Assembly: GCF_007993795.1 (NCBI RefSeq)
Contig: NZ_CP042476.1
Location: forward strand, 62,001-126,000
Origin: Antarcticibacterium arcticum
Lineage (GTDB): Bacteria; Bacteroidota; Bacteroidia; Flavobacteriales; Flavobacteriaceae
DNA: 64,000 nucleotides
Reading direction: 5' to 3'
Shown: positions 24,339 through 31,773 of the stretch, piece by piece
Numbering within the stretch: position 1 is the first letter of the stretch
Layout: every line of letters starts with the position of its first letter
Position numbers and translations under genes: made by a program
Notes under the pieces: generated by a model
What the model was told of the DNA's origin: nothing
The model's database searches: none
What the model saw: the letters and a program-made list of their open reading frames with translations, nothing else

Positions 24339-25688
24339 ATGCAAACAACTATAAAAAATATTGCCATCATTGGCTCCGGACTTGTTGGATCGCTGCTGGC
24401 AATTTTCTTAAAGAAAAGAGGACATCAGGTAACTGTCTTTGACCGAAGGCAGGATGTACGCACAGTTGAATTTTCAGGGAGATCCATTAATCTGGCTATG
24501 TCAAACCGGGGTTGGCATGCCCTGGAGAAGGTAGGTATTGAAAAGGAAATAAGAAAACTTGCCTTACCACTGGATAAAAGGGCGATGCACGTAAATGACA
24601 AACCTATTTATTATCAAAAATACGGCAAAGAAGGGGAGGCAATTTATTCCATCTCCAGGGGTATTCTGAACCGACGAATGATAGATCTGGCAGAGGAAGC
24701 GGGGGCGATCTTTAAATTTGAAGAAAAAGTTTGGGACATCGACCTTCCTGAAGCTAAAATATATACAGGCGAAACCGAAAAGGGCGAATGGCAGGAATAC
24801 AATTTTGACCACGTATTTGGAGCCGATGGAGCATTTTCCAGGGTTAGACATAAAATGCAGCGGCAAAGCAGGTTTGATTATTCACAGGAATTTATTGATG
24901 TAGGGTATAAAGAATTAACCATTCCGGCAAATCCTGATGGTTCCCATAAATTGGATAATGCCTCTTTTCATATCTGGCCCAGGGGAGAATTTATGCTTAT
25001 TGCAATGCCTAATTTAAATGGCAGTTTTACCTGTACATTGTTTCTGCCCTTTGAGGGTGAGATCTCTTTTGAAAATATTAAAACCGAAAAGCAGGCTGAA
25101 GATTTCTTCACTACCTGGTTCCCCGATATAAAAGATTCCATTTCCAACTTAAAACGGGATTTTTTTAATCACCCCACCAGTGCTATGGTGACCATAAAAT
25201 GCTATCCGTGGACCTATTGGGATAAAGTTGCTTTAATTGGGGATGCTGCCCACGCTATAGTTCCCTTTTACGGCCAGGGTATGAATGCAGGTTTTGAAGA
25301 TATTTCTGTACTAGATGACCTTATGGACGCACATGGAGATAACTGGGAGAAGATCTTTGAGGAATACCAAACATTGCGCAAACCAAATGGAGATGCTATA
25401 GCTGAATTGAGTTACCGCAATTTCATCGAAATGAGTAACAAAACTGCGAGTCCCGAATTCCTGCTGCGCAAGAAAATAGAAAAGCATTTTGCCGAAAAAT
25501 ATCCCGATAAATGGATTCCCTTATATTCACGTGTAACATTTTCAGACAAACCATACGCTGAAGCACTTGCTATTGGTGATACACAACGCGGTATAATGGA
25601 TGAGGTGATGCAGCAAAAAAATATAGCCCAGGAATGGAATTCTCCGGAAATTGAAAAAATGATCCTGGAGTTATTGAAAACAAGTTAG
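24339..25688 (+). CDS. kmo: kynurenine 3-monooxygenase
   Basis: A 449-residue FAD-dependent aromatic hydroxylase converting kynurenine to 3-hydroxykynurenine. The dinucleotide-binding GSGLVGS motif is at about residues 11-17, and the family-typical SGRSINLAMSNRGWHAL, the DG-type VFGADGAFSRVRH, and VALIGDAAHAIVPFYGQGMNAGFED (FAD-binding GD motif) are all present. The C-terminal half carries the hydrophobic YPDKWIPLYSRVTFS segment of KMO. Eukaryotic forms have a C-terminal membrane helix; here the end is short and soluble. With kynU it makes 3-hydroxyanthranilate, a precursor of quinolinate and NAD. Its 3' end overlaps the convergent antiporter gene by four bases. Confidence 0.94.
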   Translation: MQTTIKNIAIIGSGLVGSLLAIFLKKRGHQVTVFDRRQDVRTVEFSGRSINLAMSNRGWHALEKVGIEKEIRKLALPLDKRAMHVNDKPIYYQKYGKEGEAIYSISRGILNRRMIDLAEEAGAIFKFEEKVWDIDLPEAKIYTGETEKGEWQEYNFDHVFGADGAFSRVRHKMQRQSRFDYSQEFIDVGYKELTIPANPDGSHKLDNASFHIWPRGEFMLIAMPNLNGSFTCTLFLPFEGEISFENIKTEKQAEDFFTTWFPDIKDSISNLKRDFFNHPTSAMVTIKCYPWTYWDKVALIGDAAHAIVPFYGQGMNAGFEDISVLDDLMDAHGDNWEKIFEEYQTLRKPNGDAIAELSYRNFIEMSNKTASPEFLLRKKIEKHFAEKYPDKWIPLYSRVTFSDKPYAEALAIGDTQRGIMDEVMQQKNIAQEWNSPEIEKMILELLKTS

Positions 25689-27178
25689 ACGGCTCCATTA
25701 TCATCATCCTGCTCCATGTCCATATTAAGGCTGTCATAGACTTCAATAAGGGTTGGTTGATCTTCAGTAAGTACAATAAGCATATCATTCGGCTCAATTT
25801 CAGTAGACCCACTTGGGGTGATAAACTTGTCATTACGTGAGATCATTGCAATGATAGCCTTCCGCGGAAATTTTAATTCCACGATACGTTTACCTACCGA
25901 ATGGTTTTCTTCAGGAATAATGATCTCCCTTATAAAGGATTTTGCACCTTCATTTAAAAATACATCTACAGGGGATCTTGGTTTGGCTTTTCCGGGCAAA
26001 GCTACATGCAGCCATTTTGCAACCAAAGACAAGGTAGTGCCCTGCACCAGAACAGAGGTTAACGAGACAAAAAATACAATATTAAAAATCATATCTGCTT
26101 TATCTATACCGGCCAGAAGGGGATAGGTTGCAAATACAATTGGTACGGCCCCCCTTAACCCCACCCAGGAAATATAAAACCTGCGGCGCAATTTCATTTT
26201 GAAGAACATGAGGCTTATAAAAACACTAAGGGGTCTTGCTATTAAAATAAGGAAAACAGAAACAAAGATCCCGATTCCCACTACCGGAAGCACATGACTT
26301 GGAAAAACCAGCAATCCCAAAGTGAGGAAGAGTACTATTTGCATTAGCCAGGCAAGCCCGTCAAACATTTTCATGATAGTACGCTTATGAATAATGTTTT
26401 GGTTTCCTAAATAGACTGCACTTAAATAGACTGCAAGAAATCCATTCCCCCCAAGAAAATCTGTGGCAGAGAATACTATAAACATAAGAGCAATTACCAA
26501 CACGGGATATAAGCCTTCAAAATCCAGCTTTATCCTGTTAATTAAAACTTTGCTCAGCTTTCCAAAACCAAAACCTAAAAAAGCGCCTATAACAATTTGC
26601 TGAAAGAAAAAAGGAATAATGCTGTATATGCTTTGATCGGGATTCATAACCAATCCCAAAAATGCTATGGTAAGGAAGTACGCCATAGGGTCATTACTCC
26701 CACTTTCAAGCTCCAGGGTGGGCCTAAGATTGGATTTTAATGCCAGATTTTTGGATCGGAGTATGGAGAAGACGGCCGCGGCATCTGTAGAAGATACGAT
26801 GGCTCCAAGCAATAAACCTTCATAGATTGTAAAATCTGTTATAAAAGAAACAAACACACCTACCGATACCGCCGTGATCAATACACCCAATGTAGAAAGT
26901 GCAACTCCCTGCCACATCACAGGTTTTATGGCCTTCCAACTGGTATCCAGACCCCCTGAGAATAAAATGAAATTAAGAGATACTATCCCAATAAACTGGG
27001 CAAGCTGGGGGTCTTCAAAATTTATCTTTCCTATCCCTTCAGATCCTGCAAGTATCCCCACAAGTAAAAATAAAATAAGTGTGGGTACACCAAATTTATA
27101 GGAGGTTTTACCTGCCAGAATACTAATTAGTAATAGAAGGGAGCCAATTAAGAGAATATTTTCTGTAGTAATTTCCAT
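25685..27178 (-). CDS. potassium/proton antiporter of the NhaP2/CvrA type
   Basis: A 497-residue inner-membrane protein with about 12 hydrophobic helices over residues 1-390, of the CPA1 cation/proton antiporter superfamily. Motifs: GVPTLILFLLVGILAG near the N-terminus, LNFILFSGGLD, STDAAAVFSIL and ELESGSNDPMAYFLT, the last two holding the transport-site aspartates. Residues ~410-490 form a cytoplasmic TrkA-C-like domain (KFPRKAIIAMISRNDKFITPSGSTEIEPNDMLIVLT), typical of CvrA/NhaP2. It would export potassium or sodium in exchange for protons. The ion is not settled by sequence. Confidence 0.9.
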   Translation of the reverse strand: MEITTENILLIGSLLLLISILAGKTSYKFGVPTLILFLLVGILAGSEGIGKINFEDPQLAQFIGIVSLNFILFSGGLDTSWKAIKPVMWQGVALSTLGVLITAVSVGVFVSFITDFTIYEGLLLGAIVSSTDAAAVFSILRSKNLALKSNLRPTLELESGSNDPMAYFLTIAFLGLVMNPDQSIYSIIPFFFQQIVIGAFLGFGFGKLSKVLINRIKLDFEGLYPVLVIALMFIVFSATDFLGGNGFLAVYLSAVYLGNQNIIHKRTIMKMFDGLAWLMQIVLFLTLGLLVFPSHVLPVVGIGIFVSVFLILIARPLSVFISLMFFKMKLRRRFYISWVGLRGAVPIVFATYPLLAGIDKADMIFNIVFFVSLTSVLVQGTTLSLVAKWLHVALPGKAKPRSPVDVFLNEGAKSFIREIIIPEENHSVGKRIVELKFPRKAIIAMISRNDKFITPSGSTEIEPNDMLIVLTEDQPTLIEVYDSLNMDMEQDDDNGAV

Positions 27179-27229
27179 GGATGCTTATGAGGCTATAGCT
27201 TATATTACAATCATTTAGGGTGTTTAAGT

Positions 27230-27258
27230 AAAAAAAATGAAGCCTTATGAGCTTCATT
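27230..27258 (-). terminator. intrinsic terminator after msrA
   Basis: Stem AATGAAGC / GCTTCATT with loop CTTATGA, followed on the minus strand by eight Ts. It closes the two-gene lipoprotein-msrA transcript. Confidence 0.85.
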
Positions 27259-27282
27259 AATGTTTCAGGTAAATTTAAAAAC

Positions 27283-27942
27283 TTATTGGCCGTTCTCCTT
27301 TAAAAGTTCGGGAAATTTTTGTTTAAATTTATTTAAACGGGGCAATGAAACCCTTTGTACATAAGGATTATTAGGATTCAGCTTTTCATAATTCTGGTGA
27401 TAATCTTCGGCCACCCAAAATTTTAGAAAGGGGAGAACCTCTGCCGCAATTGGCTTGTCATAATTTTTTGCAGTTTGAGATTTAATCTTTTCTATAATAT
27501 CCTTTTGTTGCTGGTTTTGATAAAAAATAATTGACCGGTACTGCGATCCTATATCCGGTCCCTGTCCATTCACCTGGGTAGGGTTCTGTGAACCAAAATA
27601 TATTTTAACGAGGGTCTCAAAATTAATGACCTTTGGATCATAGATTACTTCTACAGCTTCAGCATGACCTGTTTTGCCGGTATTGCTGGATTCATAGGTA
27701 GGGTTTTTAGTGTGGCCCCCGGCATATCCTGAGATCACTTCATCTACCCCTTTTACACTTTCGTAAACAGCTTCAACACACCAAAAACAACCACTGGCGA
27801 AGTAGGCCCGCGCCATACCGTTTTCAATGGGCACCGGTACCGGCTCGGCATTTGCAATTTCATCCCGTGTTACTGTTTGGGTATTCCCGTTTCCGCAGGA
27901 AAAAATAAAAATAGAAAAGCTTAAAAGAAATATAGATCTCAT
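27283..27942 (-). CDS. msrA: peptide-methionine (S)-S-oxide reductase, lipoprotein form
   Basis: A 219-residue enzyme that repairs methionine sulfoxide in proteins. The active site is ASGCFWCVEAVYESVKGV with catalytic C near residue 52; downstream GYAGGHTKNPTYES, GHAEAVEV and IGSQYRSIIFY are all family hallmarks. The N-terminus is a lipoprotein signal (run to IFSC, then GNGN), so this copy works in the periplasm, anchored to a membrane. The start ATG follows the preceding lipoprotein gene's stop by one base, so they share a transcript. Confidence 0.95.
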   Translation of the reverse strand: MRSIFLLSFSIFIFSCGNGNTQTVTRDEIANAEPVPVPIENGMARAYFASGCFWCVEAVYESVKGVDEVISGYAGGHTKNPTYESSNTGKTGHAEAVEVIYDPKVINFETLVKIYFGSQNPTQVNGQGPDIGSQYRSIIFYQNQQQKDIIEKIKSQTAKNYDKPIAAEVLPFLKFWVAEDYHQNYEKLNPNNPYVQRVSLPRLNKFKQKFPELLKENGQ

Positions 27943-27943
27943 A

Positions 27944-28582
27944 TTATTTTAATTTGTACTCACCTTCCAGGGTTTTTTTACCAAACAAGGCATAGTCCAT
28001 TGCTAAGTCGCCATTAATTTTAAAACCTAACCAATCAAGATCAATACTTCCCTTTGACTGCGGTGTAATTTTTGCAATCGCACTATTGCGGTCAAAATCC
28101 TTCCACGGCATATCTTTACCCTGTGTATTGCGGGCAGAAGGTTCTACAAGGAATACATCGATTGAATTATCGCTGTTCTTTTGCAAACGGGCACTAATGT
28201 ACATTTCACCCGGCACAAGGCATAACTCCTGGGTTCCCGATGTATTTAGATCTACACAATAACAGTGACAATTGGTATCACTTTCTTCCCCGGTTTTGAT
28301 ATATTTACCCGTAGTGTTAGAAACAGAGCGGTCCGGATTGCTTGTGTTGTTGCCACTGCCGGGATCTTCATTGTTTGTGGAATCTATATCTTCATTATAA
28401 ATATTCCTGTCCTTAGTAACACCGGATCCTTCAAATTCAGGATTGTTGGGATCACGGGTATCACCTTCAATAGTTATAACATCATCACTTTCTTTAACAT
28501 CATCTCCTGAATTGGAATTTTTACAAGAGGAAGCCACTACAAATAGCAGGGCGAATACGAGGGGAAATTTATTGATATTCAT
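27944..28582 (-). CDS. lipoprotein of unknown function with CxCxC cluster
   Basis: A 212-residue protein from ATG 28582 (MNINKFPL); the eight extra codons upstream are unlikely. A lipoprotein signal ends in VASSCK. Residues ~22-95 are acidic, low-complexity and rich in D, N, S and G (linker-like). The folded part from ~100 onward begins with CHCYC, then CLVPGEMYISARLQKN and DVFLVEPSARNTQGKDMPW, apparently beta-rich. The cysteine cluster could bind metal or form disulfides. It is the first gene of the transcript with msrA, which fits a role in envelope redox maintenance, though that is inference. No family recognised. Confidence 0.6.
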   Translation of the reverse strand: MNINKFPLVFALLFVVASSCKNSNSGDDVKESDDVITIEGDTRDPNNPEFEGSGVTKDRNIYNEDIDSTNNEDPGSGNNTSNPDRSVSNTTGKYIKTGEESDTNCHCYCVDLNTSGTQELCLVPGEMYISARLQKNSDNSIDVFLVEPSARNTQGKDMPWKDFDRNSAIAKITPQSKGSIDLDWLGFKINGDLAMDYALFGKKTLEGEYKLK

Positions 28583-28671
28583 ACAAGGGGTTTTTTGACT
28601 GAACAATAAAGTTAGGCTTTAATATGAATATTAATGTGAAGAGGATGTTAATGGAATTAACCAAAAATAAA

Positions 28672-28705
28672 ATGGGTATTTAAAAGAATGCTTTTAAATA
28701 CCCAT
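28672..28705 (-). terminator. hairpin after the nif3/CT398-like pair
   Basis: Perfect 15-base inverted repeat ATGGGTATTTAAAAG / CTTTTAAATACCCAT with a four-base loop. On the minus strand it runs into a T-rich tract. It sits 24 bases after the stop of the gene at 28729. Confidence 0.8.
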
Positions 28706-28728
28706 CAAATATAATTTGAGAAAATATC

Positions 28729-29508
28729 TTAGATCTTGGAGAAGAACGAAGACATTTTTTCCTGTTCTTCTTTAGCAAGATCCTCATCTACTAAAATTCT
28801 ACCACTGTGTTCATCTGTGATGATCTTTCTTCTACCGGAAATTTCAACGATAACCTGTGGTGGAATTGTAAAATATGAACCTCCTGAAGCACCACGTTCT
28901 ACCGGTACCACTGCAAGACCATTTTTTACATTATTACGTATACGCTTGTATGCACTAATAAGACGTGCCTCTATCTGCCCTTCAAACTCATTGGATTTTT
29001 GCATAAGCATTTCCTCCTCTTTTTGAGTTTCGGCAAGGATCGCATCCAATTCACCTTTTTTATGGGCAAGATGTTTTTCACGATCTGTTAACCTTTCCTG
29101 GGTTTGGGCAATGATCTCTTTCTTTTGCTCGATCTGGGCCCGGTATTCCTTTATGTGCTTCTCAGCAAGTTCAATTTCCAGTTCCTGGAATTCAACTTCT
29201 TTGCTTAAAGCATTAAATTCACGATTGTTCCGAACATTCTTCTGTTGTTCAGAATATTTTTTTATTGCTGCTTTAGAATCATCAATAAGGATCTTTTTGC
29301 TCTTAATGTCGTTATCGCTTACTTCAAGCTCAGCTTCTAATTTTTTAACACGTGTGTTTAATCCGGCTACTTCATCTTCTAAGTCTTCTACCTCCAACGG
29401 AAGTTCACCTCGTACATTTCTAATTTCATCGATCCTGGAATCAATTAGTTGAAGATCGTACAACGCTCTTAACTTCTCTTCTACAGTAACATCGGTTTTT
29501 TTTGCCAT
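28729..29508 (-). CDS. CT398-like coiled-coil protein lacking zinc-ribbon cysteines
   Basis: A 259-residue protein. Residues ~10-180 form a long charged coiled coil. Residues ~190-245 align in pattern with the C-terminal C4 zinc ribbon of the CT398/zf-RING_7 family: RGASGGSYFTIPPQVIVEI and DEHSGRILVDED, where relatives carry CxxC-type pairs. Here every ligand position is A, S, G or E/H; the whole protein has no cysteine. It therefore cannot bind zinc in the usual way. It begins two bases after the nif3 stop; the pairing of this family with nif3 is common in bacteria. Function of the family is unknown, possibly nucleic-acid or flagellar/secretion-related in other phyla. Confidence 0.85.
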   Translation of the reverse strand: MAKKTDVTVEEKLRALYDLQLIDSRIDEIRNVRGELPLEVEDLEDEVAGLNTRVKKLEAELEVSDNDIKSKKILIDDSKAAIKKYSEQQKNVRNNREFNALSKEVEFQELEIELAEKHIKEYRAQIEQKKEIIAQTQERLTDREKHLAHKKGELDAILAETQKEEEMLMQKSNEFEGQIEARLISAYKRIRNNVKNGLAVVPVERGASGGSYFTIPPQVIVEISGRRKIITDEHSGRILVDEDLAKEEQEKMSSFFSKI

Positions 29509-29510
29509 AG

Positions 29511-30605
29511 TTAATAATACTTGATAGGATTGGTTTTTGTATTCGCTAAAATAAGTGCAAAATTACTAATTTTTTTACTAAGATACGAATGTATTAAATC
29601 TTTTGTGTATTGTTCACTTTCATAATGCCCAATGTCTGCCAATACCAGCTTTCCCTCGGCTTTGTAAAAGTCGTGGTACTTGAGATCTGCTGTTATAAAG
29701 AAATCAACTCCGGCTTTTTTGGCATTATCTATTGCGAAGCTGCCGCTGCCCCCTAATACTGCAACTTTTTTTACTGTTTTTTCCCTAAGGGCCGAATGTC
29801 TAATGCAACCTGTATTAAAGGTGTTCTTTAGCAGGGCCAGAAATTCGATTTCCTGCATAGCATTCTCAAGTTCCCCGCTCATTCCCATTCCTTGATTTTG
29901 ATGTGCATTGTTCAAAGTGGTAATCTCATATGCAACTTCTTCATAAGGGTGTTCTTTAAACAGGGTTTGAAGAATCCTTGTTTCCAGGTGAGAAGGGAAC
30001 ACCACACCAATTTGTGTCTCTTTTTCAAAATGGATCTCTCCCTTTGCTCCAATTGCCGGATTCGCATCTTCATTGGGTTTGAAACTTCCTTCCCCCTCGA
30101 GGTTAAAGCTGCAATTATCATAATTCCCTATGGCCCCGGCCCCTGCTTCAAATAATTTATTTCTAAGGTGCTTGGCATTCGCAGTTGGGACGTACGTAAT
30201 AAGTTTATTTATCTTATTTTTTCCCGGTATAAGTACTTTTGTATTCTTTAACCGGAGTTTATCACATATCATTTTATTTACCCCCAAATGGTGGTTGTCC
30301 AGTGCAGTATGTATGGCGTAAATAGCGATATTGTTGCGAATGGCCTTTATCACTGCCCGTTCTACATAATCCCTTCCCGTGATCTTTTTTAATCCTGAAA
30401 ATATGATTGGATGAAAACTTACAATCAAATTGCAATTTTTTGAAATTGCTTCCTCCACAACTTCCTCCAATGTGTCAAGGGTTATAAGGATACCAGTTAA
30501 TTTGGTTTTGGGATCTCCCACAAGCAATCCCACATTGTCAAAATCCTCGGCGGTGGCCACAGGTGCGAGATCTTCAAGATGGTCAATGACTTCAGCAATT
30601 AACAT
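29511..30605 (-). CDS. Nif3-like dinuclear metal-centre protein
   Basis: A 364-residue protein of the NIF3/YqfO family (also called GTP cyclohydrolase I type 2 homologue). Conserved blocks are EDFDNVGLLVG, VSFHPIIFSGLKKI (metal-binding histidine), AIHTALDNHHLGVN, and near the end FFITADLKYHDFYKAEGKLVLADIGHYESE (last metal ligands). A middle ~110-residue insertion with NYDNCSFNLEGEGSF is the CutA-like domain of long family members. Start at ATG 30605 (MLIAEV) is chosen over 30626 because it follows an exact -7 box at 30624-30631. The biochemical role is unsettled. Confidence 0.9.
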   Translation of the reverse strand: MLIAEVIDHLEDLAPVATAEDFDNVGLLVGDPKTKLTGILITLDTLEEVVEEAISKNCNLIVSFHPIIFSGLKKITGRDYVERAVIKAIRNNIAIYAIHTALDNHHLGVNKMICDKLRLKNTKVLIPGKNKINKLITYVPTANAKHLRNKLFEAGAGAIGNYDNCSFNLEGEGSFKPNEDANPAIGAKGEIHFEKETQIGVVFPSHLETRILQTLFKEHPYEEVAYEITTLNNAHQNQGMGMSGELENAMQEIEFLALLKNTFNTGCIRHSALREKTVKKVAVLGGSGSFAIDNAKKAGVDFFITADLKYHDFYKAEGKLVLADIGHYESEQYTKDLIHSYLSKKISNFALILANTKTNPIKYY

Positions 30606-30623
30606 GTTCAAGTATTTTAAATT

Positions 30624-30646
30624 CAAATATAAATATTATACTTTCG
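30624..30646. promoter_or_regulatory. divergent promoter pair for nif3-like gene (-) and lpxK (+)
   Basis: On the minus strand TATATTTG (30624-30631) precedes the nif3-like ATG at 30605. On the plus strand TACTTTCG (30639-30646, one mismatch to TAnnTTTG) precedes the lpxK ATG at 30652 by five bases, so the lpxK leader would be nearly absent. The whole intergenic space is 46 bases. Confidence 0.55.
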
Positions 30647-30651
30647 TTACG

Positions 30652-31662
30652 ATGAGTATCCTTAGAAAAATCCTTCTTCCTTTCTCCTTACTTTACGGGT
30701 TCATTATATGGCTACGGAATATTTTTTACGATTCCCGGGTTTTTAAATCCAGATCATTTGCCTTACCTGTAATATGTGTGGGAAACCTTAGCGTGGGAGG
30801 CACAGGTAAAACCCCTATGATAGAATATTTACTCAGATTGCTTCTGCCGCAATATCGTATTGCAACTTTAAGCCGTGGCTATGGAAGAAATTCCAAGGCC
30901 TACATTTTGCTGAAGGATGATGACGAAGCCTCGCGGGTGGGGGATGAACCTTTGCAATTTAAACTGAAATTTCCTGAAGCTTTTATAGCAGTTGATGAGA
31001 ACCGGGAGAGGGGAATTTCAACTCTTTTATCCCAGGTTTCACCAGATGTGGTGTTGCTGGATGATGCCTTTCAACATAGAAAAGTAAAGGCCGGGCTAAA
31101 TATTCTGCTTACCTCATATGACAATATATACTATAAGGATTTTATATTGCCTGCAGGGAATTTAAGGGAGCCTGTTACAGGGGCAAAAAGGGCACAGATC
31201 ATAGTAGTAACTAAATGTCCGCCCACGTTAGGCGCAGATAAACAGGAGAGGATAAGGAAAAAGCTGAAATTACGTGACTACCAACATCTATATTTTAGCT
31301 ATATAGCTTATGCAGGTGTTCTGGTAAATAATCTGGGTGAATTCCCAATACAACAATTTTCAGGGAAAGAAATTGGACTGGTAACCGGAATTGCCAATCC
31401 CCAACCTTTTATAAATTATGTGGAGCAAGAGGGATTAAAATTTACACACTTCAATTTTCCCGACCATCATATTTTTACCAGTAATGAGCTTTCCTTATTT
31501 AAAGATTTGGAAGTGATCATTACTACAGAAAAAGATTATATGCGACTTAAGGATGTTCTTAAGCATCCTAACCTGTACTTCATTCCTATAGAGAGCAAGT
31601 TCATTAATAATGAAACTGAATTTAGACAGCAAATACAACAATATGTAGTAAACGAAATATGA
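30652..31662 (+). CDS. lpxK: tetraacyldisaccharide 4'-kinase
   Basis: A 336-residue inner-membrane-associated kinase that phosphorylates the 4' position of the lipid A precursor. The start ATG 30652 gives MSILRKILLPFSLLYGFI, an N-terminal hydrophobic helix; upstream open frame overlaps nif3 and its promoter and is rejected. The P-loop is VGNLSVGGTGKTP, followed by LSRGYGRNSKAY, GDEPLQFKLKFP and DVVLLDDAFQHRKV, all standard LpxK blocks. It marks a lipopolysaccharide-producing outer membrane. Its TGA stop lies inside the terminator hairpin. Confidence 0.95.
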   Translation: MSILRKILLPFSLLYGFIIWLRNIFYDSRVFKSRSFALPVICVGNLSVGGTGKTPMIEYLLRLLLPQYRIATLSRGYGRNSKAYILLKDDDEASRVGDEPLQFKLKFPEAFIAVDENRERGISTLLSQVSPDVVLLDDAFQHRKVKAGLNILLTSYDNIYYKDFILPAGNLREPVTGAKRAQIIVVTKCPPTLGADKQERIRKKLKLRDYQHLYFSYIAYAGVLVNNLGEFPIQQFSGKEIGLVTGIANPQPFINYVEQEGLKFTHFNFPDHHIFTSNELSLFKDLEVIITTEKDYMRLKDVLKHPNLYFIPIESKFINNETEFRQQIQQYVVNEI

Positions 31663-31690
31663 GGTGTAGTTGCACCTCATATTTTCTTTT
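31657..31690 (+). terminator. intrinsic terminator of lpxK
   Basis: Perfect ten-base stem ATATGAGGTG / CACCTCATAT with loop TAGTTG, followed by TTTCTTTT. The lpxK stop codon (31660-31662) is part of the 5' arm. Confidence 0.85.
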
Positions 31691-31773
31691 GGCTAATTCA
31701 AACTATATTTTGAAGTGCTTTCGCGCTCTATATAATTCTACTAGCTGTTGTATTTCAAACAATATGCCAAAGG

